Made by a program: the position numbers and the translations under genes. Below the pieces are notes generated by a model. The model had not been told where the DNA came from. It made no database searches and saw only the letters and a list, made by a program, of their open reading frames with translations. Of a stretch of 64,000 nt of DNA, positions 49,296 to 58,768 are shown in pieces; the stretch's first letter is position 1; every line of letters begins with the position of its first letter. The DNA is from G963422745 sp963422745. Its GTDB lineage: Bacteria; Actinomycetota; Acidimicrobiia; Acidimicrobiales; Aldehydirespiratoraceae. Location of the stretch: the NCBI GenBank assembly GCA_963422745.1, contig OY730477.1, positions 1,736,001 through 1,800,000 on the forward strand. The letters run 5' to 3'.

Positions 49296-51106
49296 GTCGA
49301 CGAACCAATAGGGCCAGGTCTCGTTCTCGTAGGGTGACCAACCACCCGATCAGCCGACTCCGTTTGCTGGCCGTTGGCGTGATCTTCACGATTATTCTCT
49401 CTGGATTCGGCTACCGACTTGTTGACCTCCAGATAAGCCCGGACCCCGCCCTTTCTGCTGGACTCTGGTACCGCTTTCGTTCCGACGATCTGGCTGCAGC
49501 CCGCGGAAAGATCCTCGACAGGAAAGGCCGGACGCTTGCGCATTCGTTACCGGCACCGACGATTGTCGCCAATCCACGCCTTGTCATGACCCATGAGGTG
49601 AATTACGTAGTTGCCCAGCTCACCTCGTTGGTCTCAACACCCCCGGAGATCCTGGCATCAAGGCTTGAACGCGACAAAGTGTTCGCCTACGTGGAGCGTC
49701 AGGTTGATGCTGATGTCGGCGATGCGGTCGAGTCGCTGGACATTAAGGGAATTCGAATCGACTCCGAATATCGACGTCGGCATCCTGCGGGTGATTGTTC
49801 CGGGATCGCTGTGGTCGGTCGTGTGGATATCGACCATCAGGGTATCAGCGGGCTTGAGGAGGCCTATGACACCAACCTTGCTGGCATTGCTGGCAAGGTT
49901 GTCCGCGAGGCGAACTCTGACGGCAGCATCACCATTCCGGACGGGCACCAGTCGTTTAAGCCTGCAAACCCGGGCTCTGACCTGCGACTGACGCTGGACC
50001 GCAACGTGCAGTTCCGGGCCGAGCGGATTCTCAAGGAGACGGTCACCGAGGCACAGGCCGAGAGAGGCATCATCGTTGCCGCAATTCCTCAAACCGGCGA
50101 GATCGTTGCAGTCGCGAACGTTGTGCGTGACCCGTCAACTGGCGAAGTGGGATGCACCACGGCCAATCTGGGGATGGTGTGGGCATACGAGCCCGGATCG
50201 ATCATGAAGCCGATCACAGTTGCAGCTGTGCTTGATGCAGACCTCGCAACGCCTTTCGAATCAATCGAGTTGCCCGACCGACTCGACTATCAACTTGAGG
50301 ACCAAAGGACCAAAACTTACGTCGACTGGTTCACCCACGAGCGCAGCCACTATTCCCCTACCGACATCGTGGTTAAGTCATCGAACATCGGTGCGATCAC
50401 ACTTGCCCAACGTCTCGGGCCCGTAGCTTTTCACGATGCGTTGATTGATTTCGGTTTCGGCTCGAAGACTTCGCTCGATTTCAAGGGTGAGGCCAGTGGG
50501 ATCCTTGAGCCGCTGAACTCCAACATCTTGGAATTGAACTCGGTGGCTATCGGCCAGAGCATCGCTGTTACACCCATCCAGATGCTGCAGGCTTACAGCG
50601 TCATCGCCAATGGTGGACGCTACATTGAACCGGTACTCGTTGCCGACGAGGTCGGACTCGCCGATGCCCGCCGGATAGTCGGCGAAGACACAGCTAACGC
50701 CGTACTCAAGATGATGGAGACGGTCGTGGCTGAAGGTACGGGCCGGCGAGCTGTGGTGTCCGGCTACGACGTGGCTGGCAAGACGGGAACCGCCTGGCAG
50801 CCCTGTGAGCACACCGTGGGGTATGACTGCGACGGAGCCAGGCACTACACGGCCAGCTTCGCCGGAATCCTGTCCAACGATGATGGTCCGGCACTGACTG
50901 TTCTGGTGGTCATTGACGATCCCAGAGGCGAGCACTACGGCGGCGGATTGGTGGCGGCACCAGTGTTTAGGGAGTTCGCGAGCTACGCCCTACGCCAACT
51001 AGGGATTCCGCCAATGGGACTTGACACTGCGGGCGGACGGGTCCGTGCACATCCCACCTTTGAGGCAGTCGTAGTCAACGATTCCCCAGGCACCGATGTG
51101 CAATGA
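49292..51106 (+). CDS. ftsI: Septal peptidoglycan transpeptidase FtsI (PBP3)
   Basis: Class B penicillin-binding protein cross-linking septal peptidoglycan with FtsW. 604 residues: N-terminal helix about 27-45, dimerisation domain (RGKILDRKGRTLA), transpeptidase with SxxK Ser303-Lys306 (PGSIMKP), SxN Ser363-Asn365 (KSSNIG) and KTGT 497-500. A pair of Cys near the active site (about residues 503-512, CEHTVGYDC) is an extra feature. Stop overlaps murE. Confidence 0.96.
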   Translation: MSRRTNRARSRSRRVTNHPISRLRLLAVGVIFTIILSGFGYRLVDLQISPDPALSAGLWYRFRSDDLAAARGKILDRKGRTLAHSLPAPTIVANPRLVMTHEVNYVVAQLTSLVSTPPEILASRLERDKVFAYVERQVDADVGDAVESLDIKGIRIDSEYRRRHPAGDCSGIAVVGRVDIDHQGISGLEEAYDTNLAGIAGKVVREANSDGSITIPDGHQSFKPANPGSDLRLTLDRNVQFRAERILKETVTEAQAERGIIVAAIPQTGEIVAVANVVRDPSTGEVGCTTANLGMVWAYEPGSIMKPITVAAVLDADLATPFESIELPDRLDYQLEDQRTKTYVDWFTHERSHYSPTDIVVKSSNIGAITLAQRLGPVAFHDALIDFGFGSKTSLDFKGEASGILEPLNSNILELNSVAIGQSIAVTPIQMLQAYSVIANGGRYIEPVLVADEVGLADARRIVGEDTANAVLKMMETVVAEGTGRRAVVSGYDVAGKTGTAWQPCEHTVGYDCDGARHYTASFAGILSNDDGPALTVLVVIDDPRGEHYGGGLVAAPVFREFASYALRQLGIPPMGLDTAGGRVRAHPTFEAVVVNDSPGTDVQ

Positions 51107-52515
51107 GCGTACGGCTCGGCAAGATTGCCGACGTAGTCGGTGCGCCGACGCCTGATCGTTGTGTCGTTGTGGACGATGTTGTTCACGATTCGCGCACGGC
51201 GACCGGTAAATCGTTGTTCGCCTGCATAACGGGCAACAACTTTGACGGGCACGACTACGCATCCGACGCCGTCAAACGGGGGGCGGTTGCCCTGCTCACA
51301 AGTCGGTATCTGGCATCTGATGTCGCCTTGAGTGTCCCTCAAATTGTCGTTGCGGACGTGCGAGCAGTGCTCGGAGCGGCGGCGGCGGAGATCCACGGGC
51401 ACCCCAGCCGGGATCTCAGCGTGATCGGCGTGACGGGCACCAACGGCAAGACCACTACGGTGCGTCTGATTGCCTCTCTGGCAGCCAAGCTCGGCCTCGC
51501 CTGCGATGAGATCGGTACCCTCACCGGGCCCAGAACCACCCCTGAGGCACCTGAACTGCAGCGATATCTGGCAGCGGCGAGCCAGCGCGATGTGGATCTG
51601 GTGGCAATGGAGGTAAGCAGCCACGCGCTTGATCAGCGCAGGGTGGACGCAACCCGTTTTGCAGCGGTCGGCTTCACCAATCTCGGTGTGGATCACCTTG
51701 ATCATCACCGCAATGTCAAGGCCTACTTTCGGGCGAAGGCACGCCTGTTCAGCGACGACTTCACCGATCGGTGCGTCATCAACACGAAGACCTACGCGGG
51801 CAAGAAGCTGTTACGCCAAGTCCAGCTCCCGACGGTTGCAATAGACGACGACACGGTGCAGGACCTCCGAATCTCACAGGAATCGGCCCGGTTTCGTTGG
51901 CGTGATCACAGTGTTGAGCTTCCGATCGGAGGGGTCTTCAACGTGGCCAACGTGGTGATGGCGGCAGAACTGCTGGTTTGCGTTGGTCATGATCCCGGAC
52001 CAATCGCGGCGGGAATCGCTGAAGTTGAGCCGATCCCCGGTCGCTTCGAGACGATCAATGGTGATATCGGATTCAAGGTTGTTGTTGACTACGCCCACAC
52101 ACCCGACGGCCTTGAGTCTGTGCTCACAGCCGTCCGGGTTACAGCCGTTGGTCGCATACTGGTCGTATTCGGTGTCGGGGGTGACCGCGACCGCGGTAAA
52201 CGTTCGTTGATGGGGGAGGTGGCCCGAAGGCTTGCCGACGTCGTGGTTGTGACAAGCGACAACCCTCGCGGTGAGCCGCCCATGTCAATTATTGATGCGA
52301 TCGTGGCTGGTATGGATCACCCCCCGGAGCTGATACAGCCCGATCGACGACTCGCAATCCGACACGCCCTAGCCGAGGCGCAAACCGATGATGTTGTTCT
52401 CATTGTCGGCAAGGGTCACGAGACGACACAGATCCTGGGAGCCGAAGTGATCGAATTCGACGATCGCGTCGTGGTGCGTGAGGAACTACGACGCCTTTCG
52501 GAGACGACCACATGA
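51103..52515 (+). CDS. murE: UDP-MurNAc-tripeptide synthetase MurE
   Basis: Adds the third amino acid to UDP-MurNAc-dipeptide. 470 residues; P-loop GVTGTNGKTTTVRL (about 109-122), the EVSSHALDQRRVD block, FNVANVVMAAELL, and DNPRGEPP (about 386). DNPR is the meso-diaminopimelate-selective motif, so the stem peptide probably carries meso-DAP. Followed directly by mraY; murF, which usually lies between them, is missing. Confidence 0.95.
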   Translation: MSVRLGKIADVVGAPTPDRCVVVDDVVHDSRTATGKSLFACITGNNFDGHDYASDAVKRGAVALLTSRYLASDVALSVPQIVVADVRAVLGAAAAEIHGHPSRDLSVIGVTGTNGKTTTVRLIASLAAKLGLACDEIGTLTGPRTTPEAPELQRYLAAASQRDVDLVAMEVSSHALDQRRVDATRFAAVGFTNLGVDHLDHHRNVKAYFRAKARLFSDDFTDRCVINTKTYAGKKLLRQVQLPTVAIDDDTVQDLRISQESARFRWRDHSVELPIGGVFNVANVVMAAELLVCVGHDPGPIAAGIAEVEPIPGRFETINGDIGFKVVVDYAHTPDGLESVLTAVRVTAVGRILVVFGVGGDRDRGKRSLMGEVARRLADVVVVTSDNPRGEPPMSIIDAIVAGMDHPPELIQPDRRLAIRHALAEAQTDDVVLIVGKGHETTQILGAEVIEFDDRVVVREELRRLSETTT

Positions 52516-53546
52516 CCCGTCTCATCATCGCCGCGGCGATCTCAATGCTCGTGTCGTTGGTAGCAACGAAGCTGCTCATCAATTGGTTGACGACACACCG
52601 GATCGGCCAGCCAATTCGTGATGACGGACCTGAAGGGCACAAGACCAAGGCAGGTACCCCAACCATGGGCGGTGTCGCCATCGTGGTAGGTGCTCTGAGT
52701 GGATATGTGATCTCGGACATGTTCGGCGGCATCTACACACGCACGGGACTGTTCGTGATGCTCACCATCGTCGGCGCTGGGGTGGTGGGATTGGTTGACG
52801 ATTGGATCAAGGTTGTGGCGGCCCGCAACACAGGTCTGTCCAAGCGGGCGAAGATGCTGGGCTTGTTGATCGTGGCGGTGGGTTTCGCATATCTTATGAT
52901 CGAGTTCACCCAAGTGGAGACCACCATCTCCTTCACCCGGTTCAACAATCCGGGCTGGGAGATCGGACGTATTGGTTGGATGGTGTGGGTGGTGGTGTTG
53001 ATTGCTGGCACCACCAATGCGGTGAACCTCACCGACGGCCTCGACAGCTTGGCTGCGGGTGCCAGTACCTTGGTGTTCGCTGCATTTGTGTTCATCTGTT
53101 ACTGGCAGTTCCGACACGACTACGCATACGCCAACTCTCACGCACTTGATCAGGCCGTGGTTGCCACCTCCATGGTCGGGGCGATCATCGGCTTTTTGTG
53201 GTGGAACGCGGCGCCAGCGAAGATCTTCATGGGCGACACCGGTTCGTTGGCGATCGGCAGCGGCCTTGCCGCGTTGGCCTTGGGAACCAACACACACCTA
53301 CTGTTGCCGGTGATCGGTGGCCTGTTCGTGGTTGAGACCATGTCGGTGATTCTTCAGGTTTTCGTGTTCCGTCGCTTTGGTGGTCGCAGGCTGTTTCGTA
53401 TGGCACCGATCCATCATCACTTCGAGTTGGCGGGCTGGCCGGAGACAACTGTGCTCATCCGCTTCTGGATCATGTCGGGCATTTGCACCGCCACCGGACT
53501 TGGGCTTTTCTACGCCGACGCGATTCGAGCGGAGATCACTCTGTGA
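52512..53546 (+). CDS. mraY: Phospho-MurNAc-pentapeptide transferase MraY
   Basis: Integral membrane enzyme making lipid I from UDP-MurNAc-pentapeptide and undecaprenyl phosphate. 344 residues with about ten helices; DDGPEGHKTKAGTPTMGG, GLVDDWIKV, the NLTDGLDSLAAG metal-binding Asp block and FRMAPIHHHFELAGW are all conserved. 4-nt overlap with murE and murD. Confidence 0.97.
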   Translation: MTRLIIAAAISMLVSLVATKLLINWLTTHRIGQPIRDDGPEGHKTKAGTPTMGGVAIVVGALSGYVISDMFGGIYTRTGLFVMLTIVGAGVVGLVDDWIKVVAARNTGLSKRAKMLGLLIVAVGFAYLMIEFTQVETTISFTRFNNPGWEIGRIGWMVWVVVLIAGTTNAVNLTDGLDSLAAGASTLVFAAFVFICYWQFRHDYAYANSHALDQAVVATSMVGAIIGFLWWNAAPAKIFMGDTGSLAIGSGLAALALGTNTHLLLPVIGGLFVVETMSVILQVFVFRRFGGRRLFRMAPIHHHFELAGWPETTVLIRFWIMSGICTATGLGLFYADAIRAEITL

Positions 53547-54892
53547 ACCCGCTGGATGAGCTACTCGAATCGGCCTCGCCGGCTCTGTTGGTGGGAATGG
53601 GGTTGGCCAACCAAGCGGTTGCGGCTGCGCTGGTACGTCGCGGTCACGACGTCACCGTTATCGACGATCACCCCGATGACCGTATGCGCAGCGCGGCTGT
53701 CGCCCTGGACGTGAGGTTCGTCGAGCGACCCGAGCAGATCGAGTTCCACATGGCCGATGCCGCTTTCGTGGTCCCAACACCGGGTCTGCCTGAATGGCAT
53801 CGGGCGTTTCAATTGGCGGACCGGTTCGGGGTTCGGATCGTTTCTGAACTCGACCTGGCCGCAGCATGGGACCAGCGTCCTGTCGTTGCTGTGACCGGAA
53901 CAAACGGAAAGACGACGGTTGTCGAACTCGCGGTGATCTCGTTGTCTGACGCTGGACGTCTCGCCGTGGCCGCTGGCAACACCAACGTTGCGATGGTCAC
54001 CGCCATCAACGATCCAGCACCTGAACTATTCGTGGTTGAGGCATCCTCATTTCGGCTCGCCCCTGCGCATCGTTTCGAACCCATTGTAGGCACCTGGCTC
54101 AACTGGGCACCCGATCACCTTGACGTGCACATCAACTTGCAGTCCTACGAAAGGGCCAAGGCCAGACTGTTTGATCTCGTAGCACCCGAAGGCGCTGTTG
54201 TGGCAAACGCAGCCGCCCCGGTGATCATGTCGCACGCGGCGAGGGTGCGCGCCGATCGGAGCGTGGTTACGTTCGGAGCAGGCGGGCATTGGTTTGAGAG
54301 AGACGGGGTGCTTTGGGGTCCGAGCGGTCCGTTCGGGCAGGTCGGTGACCTGTGGCGAACGCTACCGCATGACGTGGAGAACACTCTGGCGGTAGCGGCC
54401 ACACTCGCCGCGGTTGGTGTGGAGCCCGAAGTTGTCGCCGCTGCGGCGTCAAGGTTCAACGGATTAGCCCACAGGGTTACCTCCGTGGGCTCGATCGGTG
54501 GGGTTGAGTTCTTCGATGACTCAAAGGCAACCACTCCACATGCCACTCTGGCAGCACTACGAGGATTCGATGAGGTCGTGTTGATCGCCGGGGGCCGCAA
54601 CAAAGGTATTGATCTGTCACCTATGCGAACGGCTGGCGACCGAATCCGTGGTGTCGTCGCAATTGGGGAGGCGGCGCCCGAGATCCGGGAGATATTCGGG
54701 ACTACGCATCAGGTGTGCAGCGCATCCGACATGACCGAAGCGGTGCAGGCAGCTCTGATGATGGCCGCAGACGAGATCGCCGTGTTGTTATCGCCGGGTT
54801 GTGCATCCTTTGACTGGTACCGCGACTACACCCAGCGTGGCGAAGACTTCGCGCAGATCATACAGCGGGTACGCGCAGGGAACCGCCCGTGA
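53543..54892 (+). CDS. murD: UDP-MurNAc-L-alanine--D-glutamate ligase MurD
   Basis: 449 residues from a GTG overlapping the mraY stop. N-terminal Rossmann (LLVGMGLANQAVAAAL), ATP site VTGTNGKTTVVEL (about 117-129), NWAPDHLDVH, the C-terminal AHRVTSVGSIGGVEFFDDSKATTPHATLAAL and LLSPGCASFDWYRDYTQRGEDF. The last block is the family's carboxylate-binding signature. Confidence 0.96.
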   Translation: MNPLDELLESASPALLVGMGLANQAVAAALVRRGHDVTVIDDHPDDRMRSAAVALDVRFVERPEQIEFHMADAAFVVPTPGLPEWHRAFQLADRFGVRIVSELDLAAAWDQRPVVAVTGTNGKTTVVELAVISLSDAGRLAVAAGNTNVAMVTAINDPAPELFVVEASSFRLAPAHRFEPIVGTWLNWAPDHLDVHINLQSYERAKARLFDLVAPEGAVVANAAAPVIMSHAARVRADRSVVTFGAGGHWFERDGVLWGPSGPFGQVGDLWRTLPHDVENTLAVAATLAAVGVEPEVVAAAASRFNGLAHRVTSVGSIGGVEFFDDSKATTPHATLAALRGFDEVVLIAGGRNKGIDLSPMRTAGDRIRGVVAIGEAAPEIREIFGTTHQVCSASDMTEAVQAALMMAADEIAVLLSPGCASFDWYRDYTQRGEDFAQIIQRVRAGNRP

Positions 54893-56133
54893 CAGCGATC
54901 CAGCATTCCACTCGCCAACGCGCCTCATCGCGGGGCACTCGTCAAAGCCTGCCGCCTGGTGTTCGTCGCCGTGGCACACGAAGCCGCCGAGGTCCGGTGT
55001 TCGTAGTGATGTATATCGCCCTGGTTGTATTGGTGCTGCTCGGTGTCGTCATGGTGTTGTCGGCTTCGGCCTCGGTGAGCGTGACCAACTCCGACAGTGT
55101 CTGGAGTTACTTCCGGGGCCAGACCGTCTACGCGGCTCTTGGGCTTGCACTGATGTCAATTGCGATCTTTGTTGACTACCACAAGCTTCGCGTCCTGGCA
55201 CGATTCTTCATCGTCATGGCTGGCTTGCTGATGGTGGCGGTGCTGTTGCCTGGCTTTGGGCTTAGGTTCAACGGCGCAACTCGATGGCTCAACGTTGGTC
55301 CCGTAACGCTGCAGCCCTCTGAGGTTGCCAAATTTGCTCTGATCTTGTTCGTCGCCGACCTGCTTTCTCGACCGGGTCGAGAAATCCGAAACACCCGGGC
55401 GACGATTCGGCCTGTTGTTGTCGTCACTGGCATCTTCATGGTTCTGCTGGTGGTTCAGCCACACCTGGGCGCGATTGTGGTGGTTGGGACGATCGTAGGA
55501 ATGATGATGTTCCTTGCAGGTGCGCCGTTGGCGCATATGGTGGGACTTGCCGCGAGCGGTGTTCTGCTCGCCGGGGCGATGGTTTCATTCACTTCTTGGC
55601 GACGGGCTCGCTTCTTGGCATTCCTTGATCCCTGGTCAGACCCGACCGCCACGGGCTACCAGCAGCTTCAATCGCTGCACGCCATCACCGTTGGTGGGCT
55701 TGATGGTGTTGGTTTGGGTGAAAGTAGAGCCAAGTGGGGTTTTCTGCCCTATGCGCATTCCGATTTCATCTTCGCCATCATCGCAGAGGAACTGGGCCTG
55801 ATCGGAGCGGCGATCGTCATTTCGGGCTACGCGGTGATAGCGGTCACCGGCTTTACCGCCGCGGTCCGCGCACCAGACAGGTTTGGAATGCTGCTCGCGG
55901 TCGGGATAACCACCTGGATAACGGTACAGGCGCTGATAAACCTCGGGGGTGTGCTGGTACTCATGCCCGTGATTGGCGTCACTCTTCCTTTCTTGTCGTT
56001 CGGGGGGTCTTCGTTGGTTGTCACTCTCACCGCAACCGGTGTGCTACTCAACATCGCCGGTCAGGGAAACAAACCGAAACGTGTTGTGAAGCGTGACACA
56101 AACTCAAGCGGTGGTGTCCGGCGGATCCGATGA
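54889..56133 (+). CDS. ftsW: Septal glycosyltransferase FtsW (SEDS)
   Basis: Polymerises lipid II into septal glycan. 414 residues, ten predicted helices after a basic N-terminus; conserved NGATRWLNVGPVTLQPSEVAKFALILF, RRARFLAFLDPWSDPTATGYQ and LPFLSFGGSSL blocks are present. GTG overlaps murD stop; stop overlaps murG. Confidence 0.96.
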   Translation: MTAIQHSTRQRASSRGTRQSLPPGVRRRGTRSRRGPVFVVMYIALVVLVLLGVVMVLSASASVSVTNSDSVWSYFRGQTVYAALGLALMSIAIFVDYHKLRVLARFFIVMAGLLMVAVLLPGFGLRFNGATRWLNVGPVTLQPSEVAKFALILFVADLLSRPGREIRNTRATIRPVVVVTGIFMVLLVVQPHLGAIVVVGTIVGMMMFLAGAPLAHMVGLAASGVLLAGAMVSFTSWRRARFLAFLDPWSDPTATGYQQLQSLHAITVGGLDGVGLGESRAKWGFLPYAHSDFIFAIIAEELGLIGAAIVISGYAVIAVTGFTAAVRAPDRFGMLLAVGITTWITVQALINLGGVLVLMPVIGVTLPFLSFGGSSLVVTLTATGVLLNIAGQGNKPKRVVKRDTNSSGGVRRIR

Positions 56134-57287
56134 AGGACCATCGCCGGGCCACGTGGGCGATCATCGCCGGAGGCGGCACAGCCGGTCACGTGACACCTGG
56201 TCTGGCCATCGCCGCGGAGATCTCTGATCGCGGAGAGAAGCGGGTGCACTGGGTTGGTAGTTCAAAGGGAATCGAAACACGGCTCGTGCCTGAAGCTGGA
56301 GTCGGCTTGACGGTGCTGCCCGGTCGCGGCTTACAACGCCGGTTTACTGCCACCAATGTCTTGGCGGCGGTCGCCGGTGTTCGTGCATTCCTAGGGGCTG
56401 TTCGGTTGGTGCGTCGCTTCCGACCAGCTGTAGTGGTGGGCCTGGGAGGTTACGCCTCGGTTCCTTGCGTAACGGCTGCTCGAATGTGCAGGGTGCCGAT
56501 CGTTGTGTTGGAGGAAAATGCCGTGGCCGGTCTGGCCAATCGCCTAGCCGGGCGCTTCGCAGCCGCTTCTGCGATTTCGTTTCCCGACACCGCACTGCCT
56601 CGAGCCACCTGGACCGGTACTCCGGTTCGCCGAGAGCTTCGTGGAGTGTTGCGCCAAAGGGCGCAAGATCGTAGAAACGCTCGCGCCGCTGTGGGTTCTG
56701 ACCCGAACCGTTCGCTGGTGGTGCTTGTCGGCGGATCTCAAGGGTCGAGACGAATCAACGAAGCCGCCATTGAGGCTTTGGATGTATGGCGCAGACGGGC
56801 CGATCTATCCATCCGACATGTGTGCGGCTCACGTGACTATCGGGATCTCCGGTCGCGGATACACCTTGATTCACAAGACGACCTGGAGTTCACGCTGATC
56901 GAATACGAACACGACATGAGCGCGGTGTACGCCGCGGCCGATCTGATCGTTTGCCGCGCTGGGGCTGCATCGGTCGCCGAGTTGGCTGTGACCGGACTTC
57001 CTGCCGTGCTCGTGCCGCTACCAGGAGCGCCTGGTGATCACCAGATGGCCAATGCGCGTGCTCTTGCCGATGCGGGTGCCACGGTGATTGTCGACGACGC
57101 AGCACTCGACGGGGCCCGTCTTGTGCATGAAGTGGATGCCTTGCTGAGCGATCCCGATCGTCTTGACGCCATGGCTGCTGCTGCGGCTGGGTTGGCACGT
57201 CCGGACGCAGCAAACGCCGTGGTGGACCTGCTGGCCCGTCACGCGACGCGTCCCATGCAACACCACCCGCACGAAGATGCCCAATGA
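56130..57287 (+). CDS. murG: Lipid II synthase MurG
   Basis: UDP-GlcNAc transferase converting lipid I to lipid II on the inner face of the membrane. 385 residues; GGGTAGHVTPGLAIA, GLGGYASVPCVTAA, LVGGSQGSRRINEA, and CRAGAASVAELAVTGLPAVLVPLPGAPGDHQ with the donor-binding Glu. The C-terminus (PMQHHPHEDAQ) is unusual in its His content. Confidence 0.96.
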   Translation: MKDHRRATWAIIAGGGTAGHVTPGLAIAAEISDRGEKRVHWVGSSKGIETRLVPEAGVGLTVLPGRGLQRRFTATNVLAAVAGVRAFLGAVRLVRRFRPAVVVGLGGYASVPCVTAARMCRVPIVVLEENAVAGLANRLAGRFAAASAISFPDTALPRATWTGTPVRRELRGVLRQRAQDRRNARAAVGSDPNRSLVVLVGGSQGSRRINEAAIEALDVWRRRADLSIRHVCGSRDYRDLRSRIHLDSQDDLEFTLIEYEHDMSAVYAAADLIVCRAGAASVAELAVTGLPAVLVPLPGAPGDHQMANARALADAGATVIVDDAALDGARLVHEVDALLSDPDRLDAMAAAAAGLARPDAANAVVDLLARHATRPMQHHPHEDAQ

Positions 57288-57306
57288 GCTCGAATGCCTT
57301 TGGCGT

Positions 57307-57373
57307 TTCGTATTGCACGAGATCCTGATGCGTTCGTATTACACGAGATCCTGATGATCACGAGATTCCGATG
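57307..57373. repeat. 26-bp repeat in the murG-murC spacer
   Basis: TTCGTATT(G/A)CACGAGATCC starts at 57307 and 57333 (26-bp period); a shortened copy (ATCACGAGATTCCGATG) runs into the murC start at 57371. The 83-bp spacer is the only sizeable gap from mraZ to ftsQ. Confidence 0.9.
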
Positions 57374-58768
57374 ATGACCATGCCGGCCAAGATCGAGTTG
57401 AGCGAGCCCCGCCGAATCCACCTTGTTGGTGCAGGTGGTGCAGGAATGGGTGCGATCGCAGCCGTACTTCATACCATGGGCCACCATGTGACCGGCAGCG
57501 ATCTCAAGGACAGCACCGTGGTCCAGCGTCTCGCTGTGATGGGTATTGATGTGGCCATCGGCCACGACCAGGCCAACGGCGCCGACGCCGAGCTCGTCGC
57601 AATTAGCAGTGCCGTTCGCGAGCACAACCCTGAAGTGGTTGCCGCTCGTCAACGAGGTATCCCGGTGTTATGGCGGCGAGATCTGTTACCGGCCATCGCA
57701 GCACAAAGACGAACGATCGTCGTGGCTGGAACTCATGGCAAGACCACCACATCGTCAATGCTTGCCATGGTGCTCGCCGAGGCCGAACTTCGGCCATCGT
57801 TCATTATCGGTGGCGACGTGAACGAGATCGGCTCAGGTGCGGTCTGGGATGACGGTGAATGGTTCGTGATCGAAGGCGATGAATCCGATCGGACTTTCTC
57901 GTCACTACGTGGGGAAGTGGTGATTGTCACCAACGTCGAGCCCGATCATCTTGATACCTACGACAACGACATGTGTGCATTGCACAAAGCCTTCGTCAAT
58001 TTCGCGTCCATGGCCGAAAGCCGGGTGTACTGCATTGACGACGAAGGAGCTGCGGCGCTTGCACAAAAGGTGCCAGGAATCAGTTGGGGCACATCGCCAG
58101 ATGCGGATTATCGGTTGGTTGACGTTGAACCAGGGCGAGCCGGGATCACCTTCGGTTTGCGTCACCAAGGCGATGAAATCCTGCGAATGCACCTGCCCAC
58201 ACCGGGCCTTCACAACGCCCGCAACGCCGCCGGTGCAATAGTCGCAGGCCTTGTGGCCGGTGCCCCCGCCGATGCAGCAAAGCGGGCCCTGGAAAGATTC
58301 GGTGGTGTCGCCCGACGGTTCGAGTTTCGTGGACAGGTTGGCGATGTGACCTTCGTTGATGACTACGCTCATCTACCTTCGGAGGTCTCCGCAGCCATCG
58401 CTGCGGCTCGCGACGGCAACTGGAAGCGCGTTATCTGTGTTTTTCAGCCACACCGCTACTCACGAACAGCGGCCTTGTGGCGCGACTTCGCCGAAGTGTT
58501 CAACGACGTTGACCGACTCGTGGTAACCGACGTTTATTCCTCCGGTGAGGTCCCGCGTCCGGGTGTATCGGGAAAGTTGATCGTCGACGCCGTGCTCGGT
58601 GCCGACGCGTGGAAATCCGTGGCCTGGCTACCCCGCCTTGAGGATGTATCGGCATGGCTCCTCGACCGGCTACGGCCTGGCGATCTGTGCCTGACGCTAG
58701 GGGCAGGAGACCTCACAGGCATCGTCGATCAGGTGATCGACCGGCTCTCGACGCTTCGGGCGTCGTGA
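57371..58768 (+). CDS. murC: UDP-N-acetylmuramate--L-alanine ligase MurC
   Basis: 465 residues. RIHLVGAGGAGMGAIAAVL at the N-terminus, ATP site VVAGTHGKTTTSSML (about 116-130), EGDESDRTF, and DDYAHLPSEVSAAI. In most MurC the last reads DDYGHHPxE; here AHLPSE, a small departure at the His. Starts at 57371, 57374 and 57383 are all possible; the third copy of the spacer repeat reaches the first ATG. Confidence 0.95.
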   Translation: MMTMPAKIELSEPRRIHLVGAGGAGMGAIAAVLHTMGHHVTGSDLKDSTVVQRLAVMGIDVAIGHDQANGADAELVAISSAVREHNPEVVAARQRGIPVLWRRDLLPAIAAQRRTIVVAGTHGKTTTSSMLAMVLAEAELRPSFIIGGDVNEIGSGAVWDDGEWFVIEGDESDRTFSSLRGEVVIVTNVEPDHLDTYDNDMCALHKAFVNFASMAESRVYCIDDEGAAALAQKVPGISWGTSPDADYRLVDVEPGRAGITFGLRHQGDEILRMHLPTPGLHNARNAAGAIVAGLVAGAPADAAKRALERFGGVARRFEFRGQVGDVTFVDDYAHLPSEVSAAIAAARDGNWKRVICVFQPHRYSRTAALWRDFAEVFNDVDRLVVTDVYSSGEVPRPGVSGKLIVDAVLGADAWKSVAWLPRLEDVSAWLLDRLRPGDLCLTLGAGDLTGIVDQVIDRLSTLRAS

